A stretch of 64,000 bases of DNA from Gammaproteobacteria bacterium (GTDB lineage Bacteria; Pseudomonadota; Gammaproteobacteria; Arenicellales; JAANXG01). The stretch lies in the NCBI GenBank assembly GCA_024638505.1, contig JAHEKE010000021.1, forward strand, positions 1-64,000, written 5' to 3'. Positions 42,898 through 53,135 of this stretch are shown piece after piece. Position 1 is the first letter of the stretch. Each line of letters opens with the position of its first letter. The notes beneath the pieces were generated by a model that was not told the origin of the DNA, did no database searches, and saw only the letters and a program-made list of their open reading frames with translations. The position numbers were made by a program, and so were the translations under genes.

Positions 42898-43677
42898 ATG
42901 GTTGAATTCACCTTACCGCGGAACTCCAAGATAGAGAAAGGCAGAGAGTTCCCAGCTGCGGGCGGCGCGGGGAATCCCAAGTCATTCGACATCTATCGTT
43001 GGGATCCGGAGACCGAAGATAACCCGCGGATGGATTCTTATCAACTGGACCTAGATTCATGCGGACCCATGGTTTTGGATGCGCTGATTAAAGTAAAGAA
43101 TGAGACGGACCCGACCCTTACTTTTAGGCGCTCGTGCCGGGAAGGCATATGCGGCTCGTGCGCGATGAACATCGATGGCACCAATACTCTGGCCTGCACA
43201 AAAGCGATCAGCGAAATAAAAGGAGCAGTGAAGGTATATCCGCTTCCCCACATGCCTGTGGTAAAGGACTTAGTGCCGGATTTAACCCACTTTTATGCGC
43301 AGTACTCAGCTATCAAACCGTGGCTGCAAACGAAAACTCCGCCACCGCCCGATCGTGAGCGGCTGCAGTCCAAACAGGAAAGATCAAGCCTGGACGGGTT
43401 GTACGAATGTATATTATGTGCCTGTTGTTCAACCAGTTGTCCAAGCTATTGGTGGAATAGCGACCGTTACCTGGGGCCTGCGACGCTGTTACAGGCTTAT
43501 CGCTGGATCGCAGACAGCCGGGATGAAGCCACCGGTGACCGCCTGGATGACTTGGAAGATCCGTTCAGGCTTTATCGCTGCCACACGATCATGAACTGTA
43601 CTCGAACCTGTCCCAAAGGTTTGAATCCGGCTAAGGCTATAGCCGAAATCAAGAAGCTATTAGTTGCACGACGCTAA
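42898..43677 (+). CDS. sdhB: Succinate dehydrogenase iron-sulfur subunit
   Basis: It carries electrons from SdhA to quinone. The 259-residue protein has cysteine motifs for three clusters: [12 protein letters not shown] plus a later Cys for [2Fe-2S], [12 protein letters not shown] for [4Fe-4S], and [17 protein letters not shown] for [3Fe-4S]. An N-terminal extension of about 30 residues (with [11 protein letters not shown]) is like the alphaproteobacterial and mitochondrial enzymes and is absent from enteric SdhB. The sdhE start lies inside its last codons. Confidence 0.97.
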   Translation: MVEFTLPRNSKIEKGREFPAAGGAGNPKSFDIYRWDPETEDNPRMDSYQLDLDSCGPMVLDALIKVKNETDPTLTFRRSCREGICGSCAMNIDGTNTLACTKAISEIKGAVKVYPLPHMPVVKDLVPDLTHFYAQYSAIKPWLQTKTPPPPDRERLQSKQERSSLDGLYECILCACCSTSCPSYWWNSDRYLGPATLLQAYRWIADSRDEATGDRLDDLEDPFRLYRCHTIMNCTRTCPKGLNPAKAIAEIKKLLVARR

Positions 43678-43939
43678 TCCTGCCTACCTGCGCTCCAAAC
43701 TGGCCTGGCGTTGTCGACGGGGGACGAAAGAATTGGATGTTCTGCTGTCCAGCTTTCTCGAAAAACATTTCAATCGTTTAAGCGATTGCCAGCAAGCTGG
43801 TTTTGTAATACTGCTGGAACAGCAAGATCCGATAATCGTAGACTGGATTTGGGGCAGGCTCCCCGCTCCGCGGGAAAACTGCCTGCATGAAGTTGTGGAC
43901 ATGATTCGCCGCGAATCGGGCATCTCGAGCGCAACCTGA
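43664..43939 (+). CDS. sdhE: FAD assembly factor SdhE
   Basis: It helps attach FAD covalently to SdhA and FrdA. The 91-residue protein has the core [17 protein letters not shown]; the family motif RGxxE is present as Arg19-Gly20-x-x-Glu23, although Met is replaced by Thr at 21. The start is a TTG at 43664 overlapping sdhB by 14 bases; no ATG precedes the conserved core. Together with the SDHAF4-like protein at 40.1 kb this gives the operon two dedicated maturation factors. Confidence 0.88.
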   Translation: MHDANPAYLRSKLAWRCRRGTKELDVLLSSFLEKHFNRLSDCQQAGFVILLEQQDPIIVDWIWGRLPAPRENCLHEVVDMIRRESGISSAT

Positions 43940-43969
43940 GCGCAAGCGTTCCTTACTCCCCAAGATGGT

Positions 43970-45613
43970 CTACCCGCCGGACCAGGTTGGGTCGTTCTGT
44001 CTACCAACAAAATTGGACGGAACGAGGATAGTGTCGATGGCGTGCGTCGAGTACTTCTCGGGATAATCCAGCGTGTAGTGCAAGCCACGGCTTTCCTTGC
44101 GGGCTAAGGCAGATTCTACAATCAATTCTGCCACCAGAACCAGATTTCTAAGTTCGATCAGGTCATTGTCGATCTTAAAATTGCTGTAAAAATCACGTAT
44201 TTCTTCGGCTAGGAGGTTTATTCTGTTTCGCGCACGCTGCAGCCGTTTAGTGGTGCGGACGATGCCGACATAGCTCCACATCGATCGCCGTAACTCGTCC
44301 CAATTATGGGCTACCACGATTTGTTCATCCGGGTCGGTCACGCGGCTTTCGTCCCATGCTGGCAAGGTGACGCTACCGCACTGCCAGTGCTCGATGTTCT
44401 TCTCGATATTGTCGGCTGTACTCATACCGATCACCAGGCATTCCAGCAGTGAATTGCTGGCCAGCCGATTTGCGCCATGCATGCCGGTACAGGCGCACTC
44501 TCCAACCGCATAGAGGCGAGGCAGGTCGGTTCGACCGTCTAAATCTGTAGTTATACCGCCACAGGTGTAGTGCGCCGCTGGGACAATGGGGATAGGTTCG
44601 CGACACAGGTCATAGCCAAAATTTTGACAAGCTGAAAAGATGTTCGGAAAATGCTGATGGATGAATTCAGCCGATTTATGGCTGATATCCAGAAATACGG
44701 AGTCGACACCGTGTTTCTTCATCTCATAATCGATCGCACGTGCGACAATATCGCGTGGCGCCAGTTCTCCCCGCTTGTCATGCTGTCGCATGAACCTGCT
44801 GCCGTCAGGTAACTGCAGCCGGCCACCCTCGCCGCGCAGGGCTTCAGAAATCAAAAAACTCTTGGCCTGAGGGTGATACAGACAAGTAGGATGAAACTGT
44901 ATGAACTCCATATTGGCGATGCGACAGCCGGCCCGCCATGCCATGGCCATACCATCACCAGTGGATGTATCAGGGTTGCTGGTGTAGAGGTAGGCTTTTG
45001 ATGCCCCACCGCAAGCCAGCACAACGCAGCGTGCAGCATACGATTCAACGACGCCTTTTTCGAGATTCATGATGTATGCGCCCAAGCAACGATCGTGCGA
45101 GGCGGGATCGAGTTTGCTCGATGTGATCAGGTCAATGGCCAGGTGATTTTCCAGCACGCGTATATGTGGATGGGCTTGAGCCAGTCGGGCCAGTGTCTGC
45201 TCCACTTCCCGCCCAGTGGCATCTTCGGCGTGCAGAACGCGGCGATGACTGTGTCCGCCTTCGCGGCCCAGATGATAGGAGTTATTTTGCGACTCAGTAC
45301 GGCTAAACTGTACGCCCTGGTTGATCAGCCACTCAACGCCGTTTGGGCCGTTTTCCACTATGTGCTCGACAGCCTCTGGTCGGCACAAACCGGCTCCAGC
45401 CTCGAGCGTATCCGCAATATGTGAAGCGAAGGAATCAGACTCGCCTACAGCAGCGGCGATCCCACCTTGAGCGTACAAACTGCACCCCTCCGTTATGGCG
45501 CGCTTGGCAACCAGCAGGACTTTTCGATTAGCCTCAGCCAAACGCAGCGCTACAGTCAGCCCGGCCAGACCAGCACCGACTATAAGCACATCATTCTGTT
45601 CCGCTTGCGGCAT
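43970..45613 (-). CDS. nadB: L-aspartate oxidase
   Basis: This FAD enzyme oxidises aspartate to iminoaspartate, the first step of NAD synthesis. The 547-residue protein belongs to the SdhA/FrdA superfamily. It has [28 protein letters not shown] in place of a flavinylated His, [13 protein letters not shown], and [17 protein letters not shown]. The absence of the covalent-FAD His and the aspartate-oxidase-type C-terminus separate it from SdhA. It reads away from rpoE, as in Pseudomonas. Confidence 0.96.
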   Translation of the reverse strand: MPQAEQNDVLIVGAGLAGLTVALRLAEANRKVLLVAKRAITEGCSLYAQGGIAAAVGESDSFASHIADTLEAGAGLCRPEAVEHIVENGPNGVEWLINQGVQFSRTESQNNSYHLGREGGHSHRRVLHAEDATGREVEQTLARLAQAHPHIRVLENHLAIDLITSSKLDPASHDRCLGAYIMNLEKGVVESYAARCVVLACGGASKAYLYTSNPDTSTGDGMAMAWRAGCRIANMEFIQFHPTCLYHPQAKSFLISEALRGEGGRLQLPDGSRFMRQHDKRGELAPRDIVARAIDYEMKKHGVDSVFLDISHKSAEFIHQHFPNIFSACQNFGYDLCREPIPIVPAAHYTCGGITTDLDGRTDLPRLYAVGECACTGMHGANRLASNSLLECLVIGMSTADNIEKNIEHWQCGSVTLPAWDESRVTDPDEQIVVAHNWDELRRSMWSYVGIVRTTKRLQRARNRINLLAEEIRDFYSNFKIDNDLIELRNLVLVAELIVESALARKESRGLHYTLDYPEKYSTHAIDTILVPSNFVGRQNDPTWSGG

Positions 45614-45749
45614 AGTATGGGATCGACTGAGTCAGGTGAACGGTAAAGGCGTGGACACGCTATTTCGGTTATTATAGCGTGCGCTGCTCAATTAACTGTC
45701 AGTTCAGTTAAAAACCATAAAGAATGTCACTTCCCAGGTGGTTCAGATC

Positions 45750-45777
45750 GAACTTTGTTCGCCCAATATTGTCTTTC
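45750..45777 (+). promoter_or_regulatory. Candidate sigma-E/AlgU autoregulatory promoter
   Basis: GAACTT at 45750-45755 followed after 16 bases by TCTTTC at 45772-45777 fits the sigma-E -35 consensus exactly and the TC of the -10 element. It lies about 46 bases before the rpoE start. Autoregulation of this operon is established in E. coli and Pseudomonas. The -10 is imperfect. Confidence 0.5.
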
Positions 45778-45822
45778 ACCCTAGCGCTGAACGAATCCGC
45801 TCGGCTCCACGATTGTTGTTAA

Positions 45823-46398
45823 ATGGATAAGCCCAACGTTGACCTGATTATCGTCAAACGGGTGCAGAGTGGTGACGACGCGGCTTTTAACCTGTTGGTA
45901 AGAAAGTATCAGCACAAGGTGGCTAACTTGGTATCTAGATATGTTTACGATTCTGGCGAAGTCGAAGACATAACTCAAGAAGTCTTTGTAAAAGCCTTTA
46001 GAGCGCTGGGGGGTTTCCGCCGGGACAGCGCGTTCTATACTTGGTTGTATCGAATTGCTATCAATACGGCGAAAAACCATTTGGTAGCACAGAGCCGCAG
46101 GCCGCCGACGACGGACGTGGACGCGCAGGATGCTGAGTTGACAGATGCAGGTCAAAGTTTGCGGGAAATGGGAACGCCCGAATCGAACCTGTTGAGCAAG
46201 GAACTGGCCAAGCGAGTCAATAAGGCAGTCGAAGATTTGCCAGAAGAGTTGAGAACAGCGATTACTTTGAGGGAAATTGAGGGGCTAAGTTATGATGAAA
46301 TTGCTACAGTAATGGAGTGTCCTATTGGTACGGTGCGCTCACGCATATTCAGGGCGCGTGAAGCCATCGATAAACAATTGGCTCCATTAATGACATAA
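45823..46398 (+). CDS. rpoE: ECF sigma factor RpoE/AlgU
   Basis: The envelope-stress sigma factor, 191 residues, the same length as E. coli RpoE. Region 2 has LVRKYQHKVANLVSRYV, then EVEDITQEVFVKAFRAL and FYTWLYRIAINTAKNHL. Region 4 has LREIEGLSYDEIATVM with the GTVRSRIFRAREAI recognition helix. It heads an operon with its anti-sigma factor RseA (30 bases later), RseB and the protease MucD. Confidence 0.97.
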   Translation: MDKPNVDLIIVKRVQSGDDAAFNLLVRKYQHKVANLVSRYVYDSGEVEDITQEVFVKAFRALGGFRRDSAFYTWLYRIAINTAKNHLVAQSRRPPTTDVDAQDAELTDAGQSLREMGTPESNLLSKELAKRVNKAVEDLPEELRTAITLREIEGLSYDEIATVMECPIGTVRSRIFRAREAIDKQLAPLMT

Positions 46399-46427
46399 AC
46401 AATGGTAATAAGGGGCAAGGTTGGGTC

Positions 46428-46955
46428 ATGCGAGAAAAAATATCAGAACTACTAGACGATGAGCTTGAATCTGCACAGCAGGAGGAAGTGTTGCGCACTA
46501 TAGCGCAAGATTCGGATTTAGCGGCTACCTGGCAGCGTTATCACTTAATTAGAGCAGCAGTGCGGAATGAATCAATAGTGCACCTCCCCGGGTTCTCGGA
46601 GCGCGTGCAATCTGCGCTAGAACAGGGTGAAAGGGTTGCCGTACGGCAAGAGCAAAAGCTCGGAACATTCTCTACTGGTGTGGGTAAATGGGCGCCGGGT
46701 TTTGCCTTGGCTGCCTCGCTAGCGGGACTTGCTGTATTTGGGTTCTTCCAGCTACAACCCGGGCAATCATCTAGTCCTTCCAGCAAATCCGAAGTCGTGC
46801 GGATAGACAATGGAATCCAATGGGAGACATCTACTCCAGATCTGGAGCATTCACTTAACGCTTTCCTGGTGGAGCACGGTGAGTTCTCTTCAATGCCCAG
46901 CATGAATGGACTTATGGCTTACGCCAAGTTTGTAAGTTACGACTCAGCAGAATAG
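46428..46955 (+). CDS. rseA: Anti-sigma-E factor RseA/MucA
   Basis: This inner membrane protein sequesters sigma-E. The 175 residues comprise an N-terminal cytoplasmic sigma-binding domain (EKISELLDDELESAQ, with WQRYHLIRAAVRNE), one membrane segment at about 88-107 (WAPGFALAASLAGLAVFGFF) and a periplasmic tail that RseB and DegS would engage. The small residues in the membrane segment suit RseP cleavage. It follows rpoE by 29 bases. Confidence 0.93.
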   Translation: MREKISELLDDELESAQQEEVLRTIAQDSDLAATWQRYHLIRAAVRNESIVHLPGFSERVQSALEQGERVAVRQEQKLGTFSTGVGKWAPGFALAASLAGLAVFGFFQLQPGQSSSPSSKSEVVRIDNGIQWETSTPDLEHSLNAFLVEHGEFSSMPSMNGLMAYAKFVSYDSAE

Positions 46956-46963
46956 AGCGTCGC

Positions 46964-47938
46964 GTGTACCTCTCTCGCTACTGCCTCGTTTTGACACTCC
47001 TCTGGTTCGGCATCGCGCGGGCAGAGACGGTGGACGATTGGCTGATGAAAATCAACAACGCTGCGACCAATATGAACTATCAGGGAATTTTTGTTTATGC
47101 CTATGAATCAAAACTCGAATCAATGCGAGTAGTGCACCAGGTGAACGCAGGGGTGGTGCGGGAGAGAATATATTCTTTGAATGATGCGCCAAGGGAAATC
47201 ATCCGAAATGACGAGCAGGTATGGTGCTATGTACCTGAGAAGAAAATAGGTGTGCATGAATTTCGCGAGGTTTCAAAGCAAAGTTTCCCCAATATGCTGC
47301 CGCAGCGCCTCTCCTACCTACGCGAAAACTACGATATTTCGCTGGGTCGGGTCAGCCGAATTGCTGAACGCCCAGCACAGCAGATCTTGATTTTGCCGTT
47401 AGACGAATACCGTTACGGCTATGCCTTATGGGCGGACCTGCAGACAGGGCTGCTGCTTAAATCGACGTTGCTGGATGCTGATCAGAGACCGATAGAGCAA
47501 TACATGTTCACCCAGGTCAGTATAGATACGAAAATAGCTGATAACGACCTACTTCCGCTTACCCCAAAAGAGGACCTGCAATGGTTTGGGATTAAAAATG
47601 AAAACAGGGGGGCGAATTATGCTATTGTCGAAAATCCAGGATGGAGAATAGAAAACATTCCGCAAGGATTTACGGTGTCGCGGCAAATCAAGAGATTTTC
47701 ACCAATCCGCGAAAAAATGATGGAACATTATGTATTTACTGATGGTTTAGCCGCGGTATCGGTGTTCATCGAGATGGTTGGAGAAAACGCCCATCCGCAG
47801 ATAAACGGGGTAACACGGATCGGCGCGGTGCACGCGTTCGGCCACGCTCAGGATGGTTACCACATTACCGTGGTGGGTGAGGTCCCGTCCGCTACCGTTG
47901 ATATGATCGGAATGTCGGTAACTAAAATTTCTAATTAG
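46964..47938 (+). CDS. rseB: Sigma-E regulatory protein RseB/MucB
   Basis: This periplasmic protein shields RseA from cleavage and responds to mislocalised lipopolysaccharide. The 324-residue precursor has a signal peptide (about 1-20, ending IARA). The lolA-like N-domain contains NYQGIFVYAYESKLESMRVVHQ, and the C-domain contains FSDGLAAVSVF-like FTDGLAAVSVFIE. The start is GTG at 46964, 8 bases after rseA ends. A mucC gene, present in Pseudomonas at the next position, is absent. Confidence 0.93.
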   Translation: MYLSRYCLVLTLLWFGIARAETVDDWLMKINNAATNMNYQGIFVYAYESKLESMRVVHQVNAGVVRERIYSLNDAPREIIRNDEQVWCYVPEKKIGVHEFREVSKQSFPNMLPQRLSYLRENYDISLGRVSRIAERPAQQILILPLDEYRYGYALWADLQTGLLLKSTLLDADQRPIEQYMFTQVSIDTKIADNDLLPLTPKEDLQWFGIKNENRGANYAIVENPGWRIENIPQGFTVSRQIKRFSPIREKMMEHYVFTDGLAAVSVFIEMVGENAHPQINGVTRIGAVHAFGHAQDGYHITVVGEVPSATVDMIGMSVTKISN

Positions 47939-47953
47939 ATTAGATCCCTCGCT

Positions 47954-49366
47954 ATGTTCAAAAAGGCGTCGATATTTTCTGCTGTTGCTATCTGGATGTT
48001 TGCTGTTTACAGCCCAAACAGCCGTGCACTATCAGCAAATGACTTACCAGATTTTGCTGAATTAGTCGCGGCAAACTCGCCGGCTGTGGTCAATATCAGT
48101 ACCACGCAGAAGAGCAGGCGTCCTATGCCGCCGGGTTTTGATATCCCTGATTTACCCGAGGACAGTCCGTTCCACGATTTTTTCCAGCGGTTTCTGGAAG
48201 ATGAGGACCAGCCAAGAGATGCCCGCTCCTTGGGTTCGGGTTTTGTAATTTCTTCAGATGGGTACATTCTAACCAGCGCGCATGTTATTGCTGAAGCCAG
48301 TGAAGTTATAGTACGTTTCAATGATCGCCGTGAGTTTATCGCAGAGCTGGTGGGTGCCGATAAACGCAGCGATGTTGCCCTGTTGAAAGTTGAGGCGGAA
48401 AAACTGCCTGTTGTAACAATAGGCAACCCAAGCAACTTAGCAGTCGGTGAATGGGTGCTCGCTATCGGATCACCTTTCGGTTTTGAAAGTACTGCGACTG
48501 CGGGCATTGTCTCAGCCAAAGGTCGAAGCCTGCCAAATGAAAATTATGTGCCTTTTATCCAAACTGACGTGGCCATCAACCCGGGTAACTCGGGCGGACC
48601 GTTGTTCAACTTAAATGGTGAAGTAGTCGGCATCAACGCTCAGATCTACAGCCGAACAGGCGGATTCATGGGGCTTTCATTTGCCGTACCCATTGACATT
48701 GCCATGCAGGTGTCATCCCAGCTGAGAGCGGAAGGCAAGGTTACCCGCGGCTGGCTGGGCGTGTTGATTCAAAACGTCACTCGTGACCTGGCTGAATCCT
48801 TTGGCATGGGCAAGCCCGCCGGCGCACTGGTATCTGAAATATTACCGCAAAGCCCAGCCGCGACTTCAGAGCTCAAGCCCGGCGACGTTATTGTGAAATT
48901 TAACGGAAAGAAATTAAACAGGATGGCAGATTTGCCGCCGCTGGTTGGAGTAACTCCAATTGGTGAAGCCGTAGATTTGGAAGTTATTCGCCAGGGCGAA
49001 TCGATAAACATCGAGGTCACAATAGGTGAACTACCAGGTGAAAACGAACCGATTTTAAGCGCTAGTACCCCAAGTAAAGAAGGTGTGGAAATATTAGGTT
49101 TAAGGGTTAAGGATCTAACCGCGGAACAGCTAAAAGAGCTTGAATTGGATCACGGCATTCTGGTTACGGATGTTAAACCGGGACCCGCGCAACGAGCGGG
49201 CATCATGGAGAACGATATAATTTTACAGATACAGGGAACATCCATAACAAGTACCGACATGTTGCTGGAGGTGGTAAAAGGCCTACCCAAGAAATCGGTG
49301 CCCGTTCTAGTGAAACGTGAATCTCGCTCTACTTTTCTTGCGCTACGTAAACACGAGGGGGAGTGA
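47954..49366 (+). CDS. mucD: Periplasmic serine endoprotease MucD (DegP/HtrA family)
   Basis: It degrades misfolded envelope proteins and dampens the sigma-E response. The 470-residue precursor has a signal peptide (about 1-25), a trypsin-like domain with the triad His110 (LTSAHVI), Asp140 (RSDVALL) and Ser213 (PGNSGGP), and two C-terminal PDZ domains (GWLGVLIQNV near 270 and ILVTDVKPGPAQRAGI near 400). Its last-gene position in the rpoE operon matches Pseudomonas mucD, hence the symbol rather than degP. Confidence 0.94.
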   Translation: MFKKASIFSAVAIWMFAVYSPNSRALSANDLPDFAELVAANSPAVVNISTTQKSRRPMPPGFDIPDLPEDSPFHDFFQRFLEDEDQPRDARSLGSGFVISSDGYILTSAHVIAEASEVIVRFNDRREFIAELVGADKRSDVALLKVEAEKLPVVTIGNPSNLAVGEWVLAIGSPFGFESTATAGIVSAKGRSLPNENYVPFIQTDVAINPGNSGGPLFNLNGEVVGINAQIYSRTGGFMGLSFAVPIDIAMQVSSQLRAEGKVTRGWLGVLIQNVTRDLAESFGMGKPAGALVSEILPQSPAATSELKPGDVIVKFNGKKLNRMADLPPLVGVTPIGEAVDLEVIRQGESINIEVTIGELPGENEPILSASTPSKEGVEILGLRVKDLTAEQLKELELDHGILVTDVKPGPAQRAGIMENDIILQIQGTSITSTDMLLEVVKGLPKKSVPVLVKRESRSTFLALRKHEGE

Positions 49367-49419
49367 ACCAAACCCCACGGTGCAAGTTATAAATTTGATA
49401 TACTTATCACTCTCACTAA

Positions 49420-49449
49420 ACGGGGCGCGCAAGAGCGCCCCGTTCTCTT
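49420..49449 (+). terminator. Hairpin terminator after mucD
   Basis: ACGGGGCGC at 49420-49428 pairs perfectly with GCGCCCCGT at 49435-49443 around the loop GCAAGA and is followed by TCTCTT. The stem is nine base pairs and GC-rich; the U-tract is weak. It lies between mucD and lepA, separating the stress operon from the lepA operon. Confidence 0.65.
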
Positions 49450-49486
49450 AGCAGCAGATACCAATCGAATATACTGGTCTCAATAA

Positions 49487-51289
49487 ATGTCGGTAGACCT
49501 CCAACACATCCGTAATTTCGCGATAATTGCGCACATCGATCACGGAAAATCTACCCTGGCAGACAGGTTCATCCAGATTTGTGGAGGGTTGAGTTCACGA
49601 GAGATGGCTGAGCAGGTTTTGGACAGCATGGAGCTGGAAAAAGAGCGCGGCATCACCATCAAGGCGCAAAGTGTACGCCTTAATTACACCGCAAAGAACG
49701 GAGAGCAGTATAGATTAAATTTGATTGATACCCCGGGGCATGTTGATTTTTCTTATGAAGTTTCGCGCTCTTTAACCGCATGCGAAGGCGCGCTTCTTGT
49801 GGTGGATGCATCACAGGGTGTTCAGGCTCAGACCCTGGCCGTTTGTTATACCGCGGCTGATCTCGGTTTAGAAATTATCCCCGTTCTGAACAAAACGGAT
49901 TTACCCGCTGCTGACCCTGATCGAGTGCAAGAAGAAATAGAGGAGGTTATTGGCATTGACTGCGCGCACGCAGTAAAGGTGAGCGCCAAAACGGGAGCAG
50001 GAGTGCTAGATGTGTTAGAAGCAATCGTAGCCTATCTCCCTTGCCCCCGCGGCAATCCCTCGTCACCACTCAAATCCCTGATCATGGACTCGTGGTTTGA
50101 TAACTATTTAGGAACGGTATCTTTGGTTCGAGTATTCGATGGAGTTCTAGCAGCTAAAAGCAAGATTCGAATGATGTCAACAGGTCAGGATTTTTTCGCA
50201 GAGCAGGTCGGCGTGTTTACGCCGAAACGAGAGATCGTTAAAGAATTGGGGTGCGGTGACGTAGGCTATGTGATTTGCGGGGTAAAGGACGTCAGCGGGG
50301 CCAAGGTCGGTGACACCATCACATCTACCACCGAACCCACGGACGGCCCGCTAGAGGGATTTCAAGAGATCAAACCCCGGGTATTCGCGGGTTTGTATCC
50401 CGTGGTGGCGGCAGAATTTGAAACTTTTCGCGATGCTCTGGAAAAACTGAGCCTGAACGATGCCTCATTGCACTATGAGCCGGAAACGTCCGCCGCGTTG
50501 GGCTTTGGTTTCCGCTGCGGTTTTTTAGGTATGCTGCATATGGAGATTATTCAGGAACGCCTGGAGAGAGAATATGATCTTGAACTGATCACCACGGCGC
50601 CCAGCGTGGTGTATGAAGTCAATACTACAGATGGCGCCATAATTAACGTAGATAATCCGGCAAAGATGCCCGATGTAGGCATAGTGAAAGAAATTCGTGA
50701 ACCGATCATAGAGGCCCGTATTCTGGTCCCGCAGAGCTATATTGGCGCGGTGATGAAGCTGTGCATTCAGAAACGCGGAGTACGAAAAGCCGTACAGTAC
50801 CACGGACGACAAGCGATGCTAATGTTTGACCTGCCGCTGAACGAGGTCGTGCTCGACTTCTTTGACAAGTTAAAATCTGCCACCAATGGTTATGCTTCTC
50901 TGGATTACGATTTTGAAGAAAACCGTCCAAGTGACATGGTCAAGCTTGAAGTGCTCATCAATGGCGATCGGGTAGATCCGCTCGCTGTTCTGGTACACCG
51001 TGATCAAAGTCAATACCGAGGCCGTGAACTGGTGAAAAAAATGCGCGAGATCATACCGCGACAAATGTTTGATGTTTCAATTCAAGCCGCCATTGGTTCC
51101 CGTATAATCGCCCGGGAAACAGTAAAGGCACTGCGCAAGAACGTGACTGCAAAATGCTACGGTGGTGATGTAACGAGAAAAAGAAAATTGATAGAAAAAC
51201 AAAAAGAGGGAAAAAAACGTATGAAGCAAATAGGCTCCGTAGAAATTCCCCAGGAGGCATTTCTCGCCGTATTGAGAGCCGGAGAATAG
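49487..51289 (+). CDS. lepA: Elongation factor 4 (LepA)
   Basis: A ribosome-associated GTPase thought to act in 30S assembly or back-translocation. The 600-residue protein has G1 [11 protein letters not shown]2 [10 protein letters not shown]3 DTPGHVDF and G4 NKTD, EF-G-like domains II, III and V, and the LepA-specific C-terminal domain with [19 protein letters not shown]. It directly precedes lepB, as in most gammaproteobacteria. Confidence 0.97.
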   Translation: MSVDLQHIRNFAIIAHIDHGKSTLADRFIQICGGLSSREMAEQVLDSMELEKERGITIKAQSVRLNYTAKNGEQYRLNLIDTPGHVDFSYEVSRSLTACEGALLVVDASQGVQAQTLAVCYTAADLGLEIIPVLNKTDLPAADPDRVQEEIEEVIGIDCAHAVKVSAKTGAGVLDVLEAIVAYLPCPRGNPSSPLKSLIMDSWFDNYLGTVSLVRVFDGVLAAKSKIRMMSTGQDFFAEQVGVFTPKREIVKELGCGDVGYVICGVKDVSGAKVGDTITSTTEPTDGPLEGFQEIKPRVFAGLYPVVAAEFETFRDALEKLSLNDASLHYEPETSAALGFGFRCGFLGMLHMEIIQERLEREYDLELITTAPSVVYEVNTTDGAIINVDNPAKMPDVGIVKEIREPIIEARILVPQSYIGAVMKLCIQKRGVRKAVQYHGRQAMLMFDLPLNEVVLDFFDKLKSATNGYASLDYDFEENRPSDMVKLEVLINGDRVDPLAVLVHRDQSQYRGRELVKKMREIIPRQMFDVSIQAAIGSRIIARETVKALRKNVTAKCYGGDVTRKRKLIEKQKEGKKRMKQIGSVEIPQEAFLAVLRAGE

Positions 51290-51292
51290 TTG

Positions 51293-52078
51293 ATGGATTT
51301 TGCGCTGATACTGTTTATTGCACTAATTGTAACTGGGACGATAAGCCTATGGGATAGACTCGTTAGAGGCTCCCATAGAGAGGCTCTTACCGAGTCTGTG
51401 GAGAGGAAAAAAGATCCCTGGTTGATTGAGTATTCGAAAGCATTCTTTCCCGTAATCCTTATCGTTTTTCTGTTGCGCTCCTTCATTGTAGAGCCCTTCA
51501 GGATCCCCTCCGGATCAATGCTGCCCAGCCTGCATATTGGAGATTTTATCCTGGTTAACAAGTTCAGTTATGGCATTCGTTTGCCAGTGATCAATAAAAA
51601 GATATTAGATGTATCCACACCAGAAAGAGGCGAGGTCATGGTATTTCGGTTTCCACACGATACGTCCATTAACTTCATCAAACGGGTAGTGGGATTGCCA
51701 GGAGATAAAATAGAGTACAAAGATAAACGGGTATACGTTAACGGTCAGCCCGTACCCCTAATACCTCAGGGCGAGTTCAATTTTCGTGAAGTCAGTCAAA
51801 ACAATCACATAGGTAAACGCTACCTAGAGACTCTGGATGAGATAACACACGAAATAATTGTTGATCCGAGTAAACAAACTACAGAAACAAGCTATGCTGT
51901 TCCACAAGGACATTATTTTGTTATGGGCGATAACCGCGATCATAGCAACGACAGTCGTTATTGGGGTTTTGTTCCAGAGAAAAACATAATAGGGAGAGCA
52001 TTTTTTATATGGTTCAGCTGGGATTTAGAGGGCAGCGGAGACCTTGCCTGGGACCGTATTGGTAACTCTGTAAAATAG
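51293..52078 (+). CDS. lepB: Signal peptidase I
   Basis: It removes signal peptides from secreted proteins at the periplasmic face. The 261-residue protein has two N-terminal membrane segments (about 3-20 and 51-64). Catalytic Ser75 lies in RIPSGSMLPSL and catalytic Lys130 in FIKRVVGLPGDKI. The C-terminal VMGDNRDHSNDSR box is also present. A TTG lies three bases upstream, but the ATG at 51293 is preferred. lepA ends three bases earlier. Confidence 0.96.
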   Translation: MDFALILFIALIVTGTISLWDRLVRGSHREALTESVERKKDPWLIEYSKAFFPVILIVFLLRSFIVEPFRIPSGSMLPSLHIGDFILVNKFSYGIRLPVINKKILDVSTPERGEVMVFRFPHDTSINFIKRVVGLPGDKIEYKDKRVYVNGQPVPLIPQGEFNFREVSQNNHIGKRYLETLDEITHEIIVDPSKQTTETSYAVPQGHYFVMGDNRDHSNDSRYWGFVPEKNIIGRAFFIWFSWDLEGSGDLAWDRIGNSVK

Positions 52079-52091
52079 AGGGGAAATGCAT

Positions 52092-52460
52092 ATGAACAAG
52101 CAGAAAGGCTGGACCATTTGGACCATGCTTTTGACGGTGGCTTTAATTGTCTTTTTTTCTTTGCTCTTCATGAAGCTGATGCCACATTACTTAGATAACC
52201 GTAAGCTGCAGACTGCGCTCGACGGTCTAACCAACGACACCAGGGTCGCGACAATGTCGAGGCGTCAGATTATTCAAGAATTAACTAATAAGCTCTATAT
52301 CGACTACGGAACCGAAATCGTAGACTTGCAGGAAGCGCTGGTGCTTGACAAAAAAAAAGGTTCAATGACTCTGGCAGTTGAGTATGAAGTAGTAGTGCCT
52401 CTGGCATGGAATATCAGTGCACTCCTTGATTTCAAGAATAGCGCCGACATTATATTTTAA
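52092..52460 (+). CDS. DUF4845 membrane protein between lepB and rnc
   Basis: A 122-residue protein of the DUF4845 family, which is commonly wedged between lepB and rnc in Pseudomonas and relatives. It has one membrane segment (about 8-30, WTIWTMLLTVALIVFFSLLF) and a periplasmic alpha/beta region ending VPLAWNISALLDF. The ATG at 52092 is preferred over 52086 because GAGGGG then lies at proper distance. The function is unknown; conservation next to LepB suggests a link with secretion or the envelope. Confidence 0.75.
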   Translation: MNKQKGWTIWTMLLTVALIVFFSLLFMKLMPHYLDNRKLQTALDGLTNDTRVATMSRRQIIQELTNKLYIDYGTEIVDLQEALVLDKKKGSMTLAVEYEVVVPLAWNISALLDFKNSADIIF

Positions 52461-52463
52461 TTG

Positions 52464-53135
52464 ATGAATGAGCTCGCTGCACTGCAGGCCCGATTGGGTC
52501 ACCAGTTTAAAAACGATGCACTGCTTCGACTTGCTTTAACTCATCGCAGCAAAGGATCGGAAAACAATGAGCGCTTGGAATTCCTAGGTGACAGTATATT
52601 GGGGTTTATCGTAGCGGAGACTTTGTTTCACAAGTTTCCAGACGTGGCGGAGGGCAAGTTAAGCAGAATGCGAAGCGCCGTGGTTAGAAAAGAAACTTTG
52701 ACCAAGGTTGCACGTGAACTAGGCATACCGGAAGCTTTAAACCTGGGGGAGGGTGAGTTGAAAAGCGGTGGCTTTAATCGAAACTCCATACTGTCCGATG
52801 CTATGGAAGCCCTGATCGGTGCGGTGTACCTGGATTCTGGATTGACCAGCACCAGACAGCTTATTATGCGTCATTTTAAACAAGCGCTCGATGGGCTTAC
52901 AGCAACCAGCGTTTACAAAGATCCAAAAAGTATCCTGCAGGAGTATCTGCAGCAGAGAAGCCTCGCCCTTCCAACTTACGAAATAATAAAAATAGAGGGA
53001 GAACCACATCGTCAGGTGTTTCAGGTTGCGTGCAGGGTAGAGGGGTACGACCAGCCATTTATTGCAGCAGGTGCTAGCAAACAAAGCGCAGAGCAATCTG
53101 CAGCTGAGAAAGCGTTTTCAGTTCTGCACGGTTGA
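52464..53135 (+). CDS. rnc: Ribonuclease III
   Basis: This double-strand-specific endonuclease processes rRNA precursors and structured mRNAs. The 223-residue protein has the NERLEFLGDSILGFIVAE signature with the acidic catalytic residues, a second acidic site in DAMEALIGAVYLDSG, and a C-terminal dsRNA-binding domain (DPKSILQEYLQQ, AGASKQSAEQSAAEKA). ATG at 52464 is chosen over the TTG three bases before. The era start overlaps its stop (TGATG). Confidence 0.96.
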   Translation: MNELAALQARLGHQFKNDALLRLALTHRSKGSENNERLEFLGDSILGFIVAETLFHKFPDVAEGKLSRMRSAVVRKETLTKVARELGIPEALNLGEGELKSGGFNRNSILSDAMEALIGAVYLDSGLTSTRQLIMRHFKQALDGLTATSVYKDPKSILQEYLQQRSLALPTYEIIKIEGEPHRQVFQVACRVEGYDQPFIAAGASKQSAEQSAAEKAFSVLHG

